Assembly (NCBI RefSeq): GCF_030272615.1
Contig: NC_081406.1
Coordinates: 144,748,091 to 144,812,090 of the forward strand
DNA length: 64,000 nucleotides
Reading direction: 5' to 3'
From: Cryptomeria japonica
Taxonomy: Eukaryota; Streptophyta; Pinopsida; Cupressales; Cupressaceae
The notes beneath the pieces are model-generated. The model was not told where the DNA came from and searched no databases. It saw nothing but the letters and a program-made list of their open reading frames with translations. A program made the position numbers and the translations under genes. This document shows, piece by piece, positions 34,271 through 46,353 of this stretch (position 1 is its first letter; every line of letters begins with the position of its first letter).

Positions 34271-35498
34271 TCAGATCTGCAACTACCTGTTCCTGTTTTT
34301 TGAAAATTTTGCATTTGAAGCAGATTTGGGGTTTCAGACATTTTTTGTGTGCTTAGGGTTAAGGTTTTTTTTTTGAGCACTTTGGGCCTAAACGAACCTC
34401 ACCATTGTGCTCAAAAGACCCAAAAACCCTTATAGTCATATAAAATTTGTCCATTTTTGACCCCTGAGCATCTGGGTGATTTTTTTTCTCCAAGCCAGGC
34501 CGTATGACCTTGGCACGCAAATCGAAAAAAAAAATTTTGAGAAATTTTTTTTTGCCTTTTTACGACATGCACGCTGAATTGTTTTTGATTTTTTTTAAAA
34601 AAATTACAAAAAAAAATCAGAAAAATCCCACAAAGGGAAGGCGAAAATAAAAAGTTTTTTTCAAAAAAAAAATTTGCTTGGGCACTGGACCTAACAGTCC
34701 GGTGCCGTACGGAGCTGTCAGGCTGGCCCCACCCAGCGCCGCAGGCTGGAGGCCTCCCGCCGGTCAAGTCCTCCCATCACTGGCCAAGTCCTCCAGTTGC
34801 CGGCCATCGCTCCGGCCCCCACCGACAAACCACCACCGCTCCGCCGGGTTGCGCTCCACTCTGCCGAGCCATGCTCCGCTCTGCCTGGCCACTGCGCCGC
34901 TCCTCCCCAACACCACCTCCACCCAAAGCACCACCAGCTCCTCCTCTCTAGTCTTTTTGAGAGGGGGTTAGTTTTTTGGGCCTAGATCGTGCATCCAGAG
35001 TTGAATTTTGGAGAACGAGCAGGCGTTGGAAAGGTGATTCCGAGATGGACCTCATGGTGGTAGATTTTTTTCCTGGATCTTCTGTTTGACTATGTTTTTT
35101 ACTAGTCAAAGTTGGGATTCTTTTTTGCACTTCTGGGGCTATAGAATGGGCAAACAAACTCCATTTTTTGAAAATAAATAGACATTGGAAAGCTCTCAAC
35201 ATGCTCTATTTAGATTTGTGATCTTTTTTCTCAGAATTTTCACCAGGTACATGAGATATCAGTTTGAAGTTTTTTTGCTTATGCACTACTTCCTTCTCAT
35301 TACTATGTACTAGGGTTTGGGTTTCTCCATTGTGGGGGGGTGTTTTTTTTTCTCACTTTCTGTCATTTATATCAAAAATCAATAACACCTAAACTCTCAA
35401 AAACAAACAAACCCTTCTGCATCTTCTATCTATTCTAAAAGATCACATAATAAAAACAACCAACAAGCAGGTGCAGGTGCAGAGTTTTCTTTGTTCTC
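34271..35498 (+). other. Element F leader with CpG-rich island
   Basis: The untranslated leader includes A- and T-runs (34470-34680) and, at about 34690-34930, a GC- and CpG-rich stretch unlike the AT-rich surroundings. The proline-rich ORF over that island (34678-34971) looks like a composition artefact. No gene is called. Confidence 0.6.
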
Positions 35499-38400
35499 AT
35501 GGTAGATCCTTTAGTTGAGTTATTGACTTCACACAACTATCACACCTGGAAGCCCCGCATGATGAGGCTTCTCAGGTCACGAGGGTTGTGGGCTACTTTG
35601 GATGAGGTTTAGCTTGACCTACAACATCCTTATGAGATTCTTATGTACCAGAACAAGCTGGATAAGGCCATGGGTTTGATCGCTTTGCATGTCTCCGACA
35701 GTCTTCTATTTCACCTTGATGAGTTGCTTACTCCTTGGGATATGTGGTTGAAGTTTGATTCTCTCTTTGGGAGGGTCAATGAGATTCGGGCATTATAGAT
35801 TGAGGCAGAGTTGACTTCTTTGTTACCTGATTCTTTTCCCACTATTGAATATTTTTTGAACAAATTCAAGACTACTAGATCTATTCTTTAGGGATGTGGA
35901 AAGCACAAGACTGATACAGAGTGCATTCATTTGATTCTTTCGAAGCTTTGGGGTCCCTTTCAGTTTTTTGCCTCTGCTTTCTACTCCACCATGGATGACT
36001 TGGGTACTAATTTCACCATGCCTAGCTTTGATGTCTTTTGTGAGCGCTTGTCTCGTGAGCAGTCTCATCTTTCTCAGTTGGATATGCTCTCAGGCTCCAA
36101 GAACAAAGCATTGGTTGCTCAGTCCTCTAAAGAGAAGGACAAACAAAAGCAGAAACCGAAGCCAAAAAAGCCTTCTGCAGGTAGTGAGAATTCCTCCAAG
36201 CCTGCTCCTAAGTCTGATTCAAAACCAGTTCCTCCCAAACAAGGGAAATCTTCACAGTCCGGTGAGTCTTCCTCCAAGACTAAGAAGAAATCATTAGACA
36301 CTTGCAGTTTTTGTGGAAAGGACGGACATCCAGTTTCCAGGTGTTGGAAACGATTAGAGGCTTTAGAGGAAGCCATGCAGCAACATCACATTTCCTCACC
36401 TCAAGCATCTTCTCCTTCCACAGGGAAAGGTCATGCTCTCACTGCTAGAGCTTTGACCTCTGGGTCCACATGGATTCTAGATTCTAGTGCTTCTCACCAT
36501 ATGACACACGCTCAGCAGTTGGTTACTTCTCTTGCCTCTTGTGGTATTTCATAGATTGTAGTGGGCGACTCAGTTCAGCTTTCCGTCTTGGGTTCAGGTT
36601 CTATCTCTTTGGATGGGGGTACTCTACAGGATGTTCTGGTTGTCCCTGACATCTCGATGAACCTCCTGTCCATTTATCAGATTTGCCACTTTGGCTCTGG
36701 TAAGACAGTTGAGTTCTCACCACATGATGTGGTTATTTGGGAGCTCCATGACCCTGATTTGGTTGTGGCTTTTGGTAGTGTGGATTCTGCATCTCGTCTC
36801 TACAGATTTGACGAATTTGAGCCCTCTTCAGGTGCAGGTTCATCTCTCATAGCACATGCAGATTCAGTGAGTAAGCTTTGGCATGAGTGATTGGGCCATG
36901 TCAATTACAAATATCTTTAGTAGATGAGTACACAAGCACTTGTTCTTGGGCTCCCACAGACTTCCTGCACTGATGGTGTTTGTCATGGTTGTGTTCTTGG
37001 CAAGCATCACAAAGATCCCTTTCCAAAGGGGAGAGCCTCTCGTGCTTTGGCACCCTTGGAGTTGATTCATAGTGACCTCATGTCATTTTCCACTCCTTTT
37101 TTAGGGGCCAAGTATGTACTCACGTTTATTGATGACTTCTCCAGACGCACATGGGTGTACTTTCTTAAGTACAAGTCTGATGTCTTTGATTCATTTCGAA
37201 TCTTCAAGATATATGTCGAGAAGTAGTCTGGCTATTCTATTCGGTGGATACGTATAGATAATGGGGGGGAGTATGTGAATCAGGCTTTCAGAGATTTTTG
37301 CACTGAGCATGGTTTGCAGCATCAGTTTACTATTCCCTACACCCCTCAGCAGAATGGTGTCGCTGAATGCAAGAATAGAACTTTACGGGAGATGGCAAAT
37401 TGTATGATTCAGTCCAGGTCCATGGATTCATCTTTTTAGGTTGAGGAAATCAATTGTGCCAACTATATTCAGAATCAGATGCCTCACAAGGCTATTCAAC
37501 ATATGACTCCTAAGGAGGCTTGGTCTCATGACAAGCTTGATGTTTCCTTTTTTTGAGTATTTGGCAGTGAGGCATGGGCCTTTATTCCTGATGCTCAGAG
37601 GAAAGCCATGGAGTGGAAGAGTTGACCACTCATTTTTGTTGGCTACTGTGAGGATGTTAAGGCGTACAGGTTATTTGATCCTGATTCTAGAGAGGTCCTA
37701 TTTCGATGGGATGTTCAATTTGATGAGCATCTTCCCACAGTGGATACCTCGACTCTAGTGTCTACTCCTCTGCCTACTCTGGCCACTGCACCACTTCAGG
37801 ATTTTTTTGAGGATGATTCTGATGATGGTGCTAATGATCCACCATCTCCACCCCCACCATCGCCACCTCCACCTGCTCCACCTCCGATGCCCAAGTGGGC
37901 TTGCCTTACTATTGTAGCGGTAGGTCCTCTGGCTGGTGATCCTTCAGATACTCATCGCACTCGTTCTCATACTATGGTTTATAGTCTTTTGAGTCATGCT
38001 ATTTCAGATGATCCTTAGAAGTTTTCAGAGGTGATAGGTCACCCTGAGTGGGATTGTGCTATGGAGGAGGAGTATTCTTCTTTGATGAGGAATCATACAT
38101 GGGATCTCTGTCCTCTTCCTAAGGGCAGAAAGATGGTTAGGTGTCACTGGTTGTATCGCACTAAATATGCTGCTGATGGTTCCATTGATAAGTACAAAGC
38201 ACGTCTTGTTGCGAAGGGTTTTTCACAGGTTGAGGGTATTGATTACGCCAAGACATTTGCCCCTGATGCCAAGATGAATTCCATTCACTTTGTACTATCT
38301 CTTGCAGCTTCTCGGTGTTGGCCTATTTTTTAGATGGATGTGAAGAGTTCCTTCTTGCACGGGGATCTACAGGAGGAAATCTACTTGGAACAACCTTAGG

Positions 38401-39532
38401 GATTTGTGTAGGATAGTTCTTTGGTTTGCAAACTTCGACGTTCATTGTATGGTCTCAAACAGGCCCCTTAGGCTTGGTGTGAGAAGATGGACTCTTTCTT
38501 GCTCTCCATTGGGTTCTCCCATAGTCATTCTACATTCAGCTTCTTGAGGGTGACATCTTGATTCTTGTGCTATATGTTGATGATCTTCTCATCATGGGTA
38601 GCTCATCATCTATGATTCAACATATTCAGCGTGCCTTGATGGATCAATTTGAGATGACAGATCTCGGTCTGTTGTACTATTTCCTTGGTCTTCAGCTGAT
38701 TCAGTCTTCTAATGGGATCTCTCTCTACTAGTAGAAGTATGCTCTTGACATGCTTCAGCACTTTGGTATGCTTGATTGCAAGCCTACTCCCACACTATTT
38801 TAGTTAGGGGTTGTTTTGACCACATCTTGTCCCACTCCTTTAGTCGATTCTACACTTTACAGGCAGTTGGTTGGTAGTTTGTTGTACCTGACTCACACCC
38901 ATCCTGATATTTCCTTTGCGGTTGGTCTTGTCTCTTGATTCTCCAATGATCCTCATGAGAGTCATTGGCAAGTTGCCAAATGTATTTTGAGGTACATTCA
39001 GGGCACTAGTTCTCATGGCATTCATTATACATCAGGGGAACCTCACATTGTTGGCTAAACTGACTCAGATTGGGTTGGTGATGTCACTGATCAGAAGTCT
39101 ACTTCCGGCTTTGTTTTCTATCTTGGTTCTGGTCCTATCACATGGTCTTGCAAGAAGCAGACTACTCATGCATTATCATCTACAAAGGCTAAGTACCGAT
39201 CTGCTATGCTCGCTAGTCAGGAGATCTTATGGCTTCGACAGTTGATGACTGAGTTTGGTTTTCCTCCTGATATTCCCACTATTCTTTGGTGTGACAATCA
39301 GAGTGCTATTTATATTTCCCGCAACCTGGTAGAGCATCAGTGGACGAAGCACATTGAGCTTCACATGCATTTCATCCGTCAGTTGATTCAAGATGGTGTT
39401 CTCATTCTGAAGTACATTCCCACTTTTGAGCAGGTTGCAGACATCTTCACGAAACCTTTTGCATCACCGCGCTATCTTCAGTTGCACTCTATGCTTGGGG
39501 TGAAGGAAGTTGTCCTTGGGGGGTCTTTATGA
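35499..39532 (+). pseudogene. gag-pol: Element F gag-pol polyprotein (broken)
   Basis: The ATG at 35499 opens one frame. It comprises Gag with a Lys/Ser-rich region and zinc knuckle CSFCGKDGHPVSRC (36304-36345), protease WILDSSASHHMT (about 36470-36505, with the usual DSG reading DSS), the GAG-pre-integrase region ending at CHGCVLGKHHK (about 36985), integrase (HSDLMSF, FIDDFSRRTWVYF, RIDNGGEY, TPQQNGVAECKN), and a poly-Pro spacer near 37840. RT with YVDD at 38573-38584 follows, then RNase H (TDSDWVGD, WCDNQSAIYIS) ending at 39532. Interruptions are mostly TAG at expected Gln or Trp codons (for example 35608, 35889, 36552), plus frameshifts near 37550 and 38500-39060. It is inactive. Confidence 0.9.
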
Positions 39533-39732
39533 GGCCTTCCTTCCTTCTTCTTCTTTTAGCATGTTCTTTTATCTCTTTTTGGAGAGGAGTTTTTTCCCAT
39601 TGGGTTTTCTCCTTGTCTCCGTTTCATAGAGATTTCATTGTATTTGGGTACTTGATCAGGCCTTGTTGCCGGGACCCATCTTTCATGCTTTCAGTAGTTG
39701 TTCTAGGTTTTAGCTTCTCCCTAAGTCTAGCT

Positions 39733-40100
39733 TAAGGGGGGGTGTTAGAGTAATTGGGTCTTTATTTGATTAATTAAACATTATTTGTTTAATTCTTTAA
39801 GTTTCCAATTATCTTTTTACACTTAAGCTAAGATTAGGTGCATATAATTAATTATTATGTGCAAGCCTAGGGTTTTCCCTTTTTAGGGTTTCTTGACCTA
39901 TTAGAGGTTACTTTTTCTTTTCATTGTATTATCTTTTCACAATACATTTCTGGTGAATTGGAGCTCTCATTTTTGGAGAATATTTTTCCTGTGTTTTGTT
40001 TGTTCTTCAGATTTTGCTTCATTGCTTCTCCTTGTAACAGGTTATTTGGCTTGCAGAAGATATTTAGGCTACTATGGGGTTGTATTTCTCAACTCCTATA
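39733..40100 (+). repeat. Element F polypurine tract and 3' LTR
   Basis: The polypurine tract TAAGGGGGGG abuts the LTR start at 39743. The LTR 39743-40100 (358 bp) matches the 5' LTR. Confidence 0.88.
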
Positions 40101-40969
40101 GGTGCAAGATATTGATATGAAGCTAAAACTAATATGAAAATGATACTAAAATGAAGCTAAGATGATATGAGATTAACATGATATATCTAAGATTATAATG
40201 TTGTCAAAAATGATCTAAAATGCTATTCTATCAAAGAGAGATAATGCGCTTAATGTTATGAGACTATAATGTAGATGCATAAAAACTTGATTTGAGAATG
40301 AAGAATGAGAACTCTATTTATAGGAAAAATAGGGCAATGGATGGTTGAGATTGAATAATCTGAACAAGGGCTAGGATTGAAAGTTATCAATCCATGTGAG
40401 GGATTCAATCCAATCTCAAGTTGACAAATGTCACCTTGAGAGGGATTGAGAGGATATGTAAGAAGCATTAAATGCCTAAGAAGACATGAATGTTACCTTA
40501 GGAGGTAAGGGTTAATGTAAGGTTAGTGGATAACCAATGAATAAAGCCTTTACCCAAGGGGTAAACTCTTGTGCAAGGGTTAATAGGATAACTAGGGTCA
40601 AAGCCATAAGTGCTTGATGAGACCCTTGGGTTATCTGAGAGTTAAGTTAGAGAGAAAGTCTATATCCATGAGGGGAAGGTTGAGTTAACCATTAATGGTT
40701 AAGAAGACTTTGGGGACAAATTTGTAAGAGTCGTTCCAAATTTGGGGAACTTAACAAGTTATCTTGTTGAAGGAAATAAAGTCTTAAATGCATTTAGAAG
40801 ACTTTCTTCAAAATTTGAGAAGTGACCTCCTCAAATTCAGGGAAAGGACATGCATAGGAGGATTAGGTTAGTTAAAAGAGTTTAGAAGAATCTAGAAGGC
40901 TCTAGAAGAGGTTTAGGAGGTAAGTGGGAGATGTAGGATTTTGCAAGTGGGAGATGAATAAAATTCACA
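40101..40969 (-). mobile_element. Element G, right part with minus-strand TATA box
   Basis: This non-coding sequence carries a clear minus-strand TATA box (CCTATAAATAGAG, + coordinates about 40312-40324), as expected for an LTR promoter directed leftward. No coding region was seen. The right end is taken as the CACA at 40969, just before the frame of the A integrase resumes. Confidence 0.45.
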
Positions 40970-43230
40970 TCCGGTGAGTTTGATACATTCTGTCAGAGGA
41001 ATGGAATTAGAAGATAGTTATCTGCTCCTATAACTCCTCAGTAGAATGGAGTTGTTGAAAGAAAGAAGATAACCATTTTGGATGCTGGTAGGACTATGCT
41101 GATTGAAGGAAATGTTGCACAAACCTTTTGGAAAGAAGCTGTTAGCACTGTTGTTTGTACATTCAATTGGGTGCATATTAAAGGTGTTTCCGATAAGACT
41201 CCTTATGAGCTATGGTTTGGAGATGTTCCTACAGTTAGATATTTCATATATTTTGGAAGCAAATATTATATCAAAAGAGATGAGGATATAGGAAATTTGG
41301 ATGCAAGATGTGATGAAGGAATATTCTTGGGTTATTCTACTAAGAGCAAGGCCTACTAGTATTACAATAAGAGATTGAAGAAGATAATGGAAAGTGCAAA
41401 TGTGAAGGTTGATGAATGTCATGGAAAGCAGATTAGAGCATGTAGATATGAGTTTGATGATCAAGACATTGTTTCAAAGCTTGTGTAGACTGAGATCCTA
41501 AAGTAGAATGATCCGGTGGAGATATTTAATCCAGATATTGCTGCTACTGGTGAAGAAGATCAAGCACCTGAGAATTAGAACAATCCGAAGACTCCAGAGG
41601 TATGTGAAATTGAATCATTTAGAAAATCAGATTATTGGTGATAAGAATAAGGGTGTGAAGACTAGGAGAAGACTTGTTGCTGAAGGGATTTGCTTGATTT
41701 CCAAGACTGAACCTAAATATGTTGCAAAAGAATGTAAGGATGAGAATTAGATAAAAGCAATGGAAGAAGAGTTGAATCAAATTGAGAAGAATAACACATG
41801 GGAGCTTGTTCCGAGACCTAAGGACAAGAATGTGATTAGTGCTAAATGGGTTTTTCAAAATAAACTAAATGAAGCTGGTGAAGTGGTGAAAAACAATGCA
41901 AGATTGGTATGTAAAGGATTCTCTCAGATGGAAGGTATTGATTATGAGGAGACTTTTGCTCCTGTAGCTAGAATCAAGGTTGTTAGACTACTGCTTGCAT
42001 ATGCTTCTTATAAGAATTTTAAGGTATACTAGATGGATTTCAAGTCAACCTTTTTGAATGGAGATTTGGAAGAGGAAGTTTAAATTGAGCAATCAGATGG
42101 ATTTTCATTATCAGATGAAGGAGACATGGTATGTAAATTGAAGAAAGAATTATATGGACTGAAGCAAGCCCCTAGAGCCTAGTATGCTAGATTGGATAAG
42201 TACTTGATGAAGTTGGGATTTTGTAAAGGTACTGCTGATAGTAATTTATACTTTAAGGTTGATAAAGATAACATTTTGATTATTGAAGTGTTTGTTGATG
42301 ATATTATTTTTGGAGGTGATGATGATTTGAGTATGAAGTTTGCTAGTGATACGCAAAAGGAGTTTGAGACGTTTATGATAAGTGAGATAAAATTCCTCTT
42401 AGGATTGCAGATTACACAGTTTGGTAAAGGTATTTTCATTTCTCAATCTAAGTATGTGAAATAATTGTTGAAGAAATTTGGGTTAGATGATTCTAAGCCT
42501 ATTGGAACTCCTATGGTGATTGGATGCAAGTTGTCTAAGAATGATGAATCTCATAAAGTTAATCAGACTTTGTATTGATCTATGGTTGGTGGATTGTTGT
42601 ACTTAACTCAGACTAGACCAAATATTATGCATGTTGTTTGTCTTTGTGCTAGATTTTAGGTTGATCCTAAAGAGACCCATATTATTGTTTTGAAGAGGAT
42701 TTTCAAATACTTGAAGGGGATTGTTGACTATGGCTTATGGTATCCGAAGAATGATGATTTCATGTTATGTGCCTATATTGATGTCGATTGGGCAGGTGAT
42801 GTAGATGACCAGAAGATCATTACCGGTGGAGCTTTCTTTTTGGGGAAGAAGTTGGTTTCATGGGCAAGTAAGAAACAAGATGCTATATCTCTATCTACTA
42901 CTGAAGCTTACTAGCAACTATACTCAATTAGTTTGGATGAAGTAGATGTTGAAGGATATCAGAGTTGTGTATGATGAGCCTACTATTATTTATTGTGACA
43001 ATTCAAGTGCTATTAATATTTCCAAGAATCTGGTACTGCATTCTAAAATAAAGCATATATGAATTAAGTATCACTTCTTGAGGGAGAAGGTCAGTGATGA
43101 AGAAGTAAAACTAGAGTATGTATCTATAAAAGATCATATTGTAGATATTTTTACTAAACCTTTGCTTGCAGATACATTTGTCTATTTGAGATACAAGTTA
43201 GGGGTCTCTAGCCCTCTTGATGAGAACTAG
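40970..43230 (+). pseudogene. pol: Element A integrase end, reverse transcriptase and RNase H
   Basis: It resumes in the integrase core at SGEFDTFCQRNGI, then PITPQ-stop-NGVVERKK with the catalytic Glu. The region from the GAG-pre-integrase site to this point, which should hold the first two catalytic Asp residues, is missing. RT begins near 41760 ([20 protein letters not shown]), with FVDDIIFGGDD (about 42288-42318) as the active site. RNase H reads DVDWAGDVDD and STTEAY, and the frame ends at 43230 (KPLLADTFVYLRYKLGV). Stops are largely TAG in place of Gln or Trp (VY-stop-MDFKS, RF-stop-VDPK, PRA-stop-YAR). Confidence 0.88.
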
Positions 43231-43545
43231 ATGCATTGAAATGCATCAATTCGATGGACTTCACAGTCTTATCTTCCTATCCGGGTCGATGAGTTGGTGC
43301 TGCTACTCAGTTGAGGTAGTCAATGTATGGTTCAAAGTTAGAGATTATTTCATTTGGGAAGAGAAGCACGATCTCTCTTTTTTCTTTGGCATTACTGTTA
43401 AAGGGAGAGAGAAGCATGTGAAAAACTTCCTTATCTTTGGAGCTTTGTGTGCATGATCTCAGGGGGAGTTTGATGATGGTGGTTTATTCCTTTGCATTGA
43501 TTATTTTCACATTCATATGTTGACATAAATGCCAAAGGGGGAGAT
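43231..43545 (+). other. Element A 3' untranslated region with polypurine tract
   Basis: No gene here. The tract CCAAAGGGGGAGA lies at 43532-43544 directly before the 3' LTR. Confidence 0.75.
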
Positions 43546-44902
43546 TGTTGGATATTACTATTGCTAGGATATGTTGTTGTCATTGATGTTAACATATTCC
43601 TATTTTTTTGTGTTGCAGAGAATTGTTTTGGTGATCCGGTGTTTGCAATGAGTTGATCTGGTTGGTTTATCTATTTGGGTTGCTAAATCAACTAGAGATA
43701 CTTCACTATTTATTGATTCCATGATGCTATGTGATGATTTGATTGAGTTGAGGATTTTGGTATGGAGATTGGTTTTCAGTGTTCAGTGTTGTAGTGTTGT
43801 AGTGTTTGATCCGTTGTGCTCCGACATGATTATCTCTTGTGTTGCGGATTTGGGAGAGTGTTTTGGATGTTTATGTGTATCTTCTTTTCAGATGGTTCAT
43901 GATTTGAATCTCTGCAAGCTATCTTTCTTGTCCGAGTTGCTGCTGATAAGTGTTCTTGAGTGTTAGCATGTTGTTCAATGAAGATTTGATTAAGTGGTGT
44001 TGGTGCAACTATTGTGGATGGTTTTAACATTCTTGATGGTGTTTCTTGATCATGTCCTATTTGTTTTGGTGGTCCGCATTGATCCTTGTGTGATTTATTG
44101 AAGATCTTCTGGGTCTAGTGATATTCTTCGTGTTATGTGGTATTCTTGGTGGTGTAATGTGTTGCAGTTGATCTTGGCAAGATTTCTGGTGGTGTTGCAT
44201 GTTTGAAGAGTTGATTTAGGTCCATGCTATGTTGTTTATGGCATTGTATTGGTTTGGTGGATGATTTATGTATTGTGTGATGTAATTTTGTAATTAGGTG
44301 TTGAGGGTTTAGCAGACCTTGTAGTCAAGGTTGATGATTTGTATAAATAGGTGTTATATTTGTGGTTTGGTGATGTATGGGTGTTGAGTCTGCATTATCA
44401 AAGAGTGGTGTATGTGCAAATAAGTTTATTCATCTTTTGGTGCGATGTATTGAGCAGAGATTGTTGCAGGGAAGATAAATGAGCTTAACTAGAACTCTCA
44501 TAAGCGTTCGCAGATGCTATCTTTGCAGTTCATCTTAATCAAATTGTAGTCCAAAAATCTTTGTAAGGTACTGAACCTTCCCTGAGGGTTTTTGCCTTAT
44601 AGGTCCTTGTAATTTGAGTAGTGAGCTTTAGGTAGTGTGACTGAATGCATGTGCATCCCCCATTGTAATATTTACACATACTACTACAAAGTATCATCTT
44701 ATTGTGGGTAGGTTCCCACCATGGTTTTTCCCTTAATCAGGTTTTCCATGTCACAAATATTGGTGTTATGTGTGTTGGTGTTATTGTGTTTATCTTTGTT
44801 CTTGCTAAAATTGATCAGATCTGAGATTGTGCTTAAATTGTTTAATCTGGTGAAAAACGATTCACCCCCCCTCTCACTTTTCCTTCCTTGTTGTTGCCAA
44901 CA
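43546..44902 (+). repeat. Element A 3' LTR
   Basis: A 1357-bp LTR starting TGTTGGATATT and ending TTGCCAACA. Its last 800 bp match the window start. The short ORFs inside it have no family features. Confidence 0.92.
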
Positions 44903-45150
44903 CATCACGAGTTCCTAACAGAGCCATTTTATAGTTACTCTTTGTATGCATGAGTTATTCTCTCTTGCATGATGAATTGTTTAAATATGTTACATTTTTG
45001 TGTAGTTAATGTTGCATGTGGTGAAGTGATTGAAAAGGTGAATTCATATTCCTATGTAGCTTCATCAATATGAGTTTGAGCATTAAGAAAAAGAAAACAA
45101 ACACTATTTGTTCAGATTTTTTATTGTACCCGTATACACATAAAGAAGCT
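44903..45150. other. Unassigned DNA between A and H
   Basis: It may be the original host DNA of A or the outer part of the H LTR. The left boundary of H is not resolved and no target duplication was identified. Confidence 0.4.
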
Positions 45151-46284
45151 ATGAGCAATTAAATAAATATTTAATATTTATTTAATAATTATTCTTCTAT
45201 TAAATAACTAATTTGAAAAGATTAATTTATTTAATTCATTTTATGTCTTTCTATTAATTAATTCATCTATCCTATTCCTCTAATTAATTAAATATCTAAT
45301 ATTTAATTATTCTTCTAATCAAGTTAATTAAATATCTAATATTTAATTATCTACTTCAAACAATTAAATATCTAATATTTAATGGTTATTCTCCTATCCT
45401 AGTCTCAAATATTAAATAATTTCTTAAATTATTTAATCCCACTTTTCCAACTCACCTTCCATCTCCACTTCATCTTCCCTAAGCCAACTCATCCATCATG
45501 TGGTTAAGGAAATTAATATTTCTTAAATATTAATTCATCATTTATCTTCAACCACCAAATTCAATGAATATTGTGTACACATACATATTTCATAACCTCC
45601 TTCTATATTCTCTCCAACATCCCTACATCTTAGGAAGGACTTGAGTCCACTTGTCCTCTCATGCCTAAATCTTCTCCAACCATCCCTATATTCCCTTAGT
45701 CAGCAACCCATTCAAGGTGAGATGAGCGACACTTGTCTTCTCCTTCCCCCTTTCTCTCAACATTCACCTTTGCTCACATCCATCCAAATCTGTAGATCTG
45801 ATCATGACCATTGATCTAAGCCACATCATCTCATCCTCTCAAGGTCTATAAAGTCAAGAGCTTCATTTGAGAGAGAGTTAGACTTCAAGTGAATTTGCAA
45901 GCTAATCATTTGTAAAACTTATGCATTTGCGAGTTTTAATCTTGAAGCAAAATAACATAATCAAATAGCAATTAACATTTTAGCATAATCATGTAGTATT
46001 GCATATCATAGCATTTGTTAACTATCAGTTATTAGTCCATTCTTCATATGCCATATTGGAAGCTATCAGTGCATTGTTTGAGAACACACCATCTGCAACC
46101 AGGAACAATGGAGTTAGGACATAATGAGACATAAACCAAGAAGGTAATATTAGTATTTTTATTTCATATGTATTTCATGTAGTTTCATTGGTTGAGTTTG
46201 GATTTCCTGAAGTATTTCTATTGGTATTTTGTGAAACTAACTTGTTGCAGGTAGCATTCTAAGGATGAAATTCAAGTTGACACA
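45151..46284 (+). repeat. Element H 5' LTR (left end unresolved)
   Basis: It ends GTTGACACA at 46284 before the primer-binding site. Its U3-like part has AT palindromes, followed by a pyrimidine-rich stretch and a TATA-like TCTATAAAG near 45846, the same order as in the E LTR. Confidence 0.7.
45159..45535. repeat. Six AT-rich palindromes in the H LTR
   Basis: The arms are 45159-45171/45173-45185 (13 bp), 45285-45294/45300-45309 (10 bp, loop TCTAA), 45325-45334/45340-45349 (10 bp), 45363-45370/45376-45383 (8 bp), 45411-45422/45426-45437 (12 bp, loop CTT) and 45511-45521/45525-45535 (11 bp, loop CTT). The arm sequences differ between units and from E, yet each pairs perfectly. Confidence 0.85.
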
Positions 46285-46287
46285 TTC

Positions 46288-46305
46288 TGGCGCCCACCGT
46301 GGGGC
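46288..46305 (+). other. Element H primer-binding site
   Basis: TGGCGCCCACCGTGGGGC starts 3 bp after the LTR end, a widespread priming sequence in plant gypsy elements. Confidence 0.85.
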
Positions 46306-46353
46306 TCATGGACCTCGCATATACCTTTAAAAATATCACAAAAGTAAAATCAA

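Larger units (their letters stand above)
33888..40100 (+). mobile_element. Element F: Ty1/copia retrotransposon
   Basis: F comprises 5' LTR 33888-34258, primer-binding site 34259-34270, a 1.2-kb leader, one gag-pol frame 35499-39532, polypurine tract 39733-39742 and 3' LTR 39743-40100. The order integrase then RT is copia. The LTRs differ by a 13-bp indel plus roughly 14 substitutions by eye. No matching 5-bp target duplication was found (ATATG on the left, GGTGC on the right). It lies inside G. Confidence 0.9.
1..44902 (+). mobile_element. Element A: Ty1/copia LTR retrotransposon, split by two insertions
   Basis: The pieces lie at 1-1489, 32669-33592 and 40970-44902. They read in order as LTR end, primer-binding site, gag, protease, GAG-pre-integrase, integrase, RT, RNase H, polypurine tract and 3' LTR, which is the Ty1/copia order (integrase before RT). 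The first 798 bases match the last roughly 800 bases of the LTR at 43546-44902, so both ends belong to one element whose 5' LTR begins outside the window. Insertion of C removed little gag. At G, a stretch of integrase is missing as well as being interrupted. The two LTR copies differ visibly more than those of C or E, which fits A being the oldest host. It is inactive. Confidence 0.9.

Noticed and set aside
34678-34971. Proline/alanine-rich ORF in the F leader
   Set aside because: Explained by GC-rich composition; it lies in an untranslated leader and has no domain.
41308-41318. TGTGATGAAGG in the integrase of A as another hairpin-loop copy
   Set aside because: It is coding sequence (CDEG) without flanking stems, so a chance match. 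It also shows that isolated matches such as 47234 need caution.
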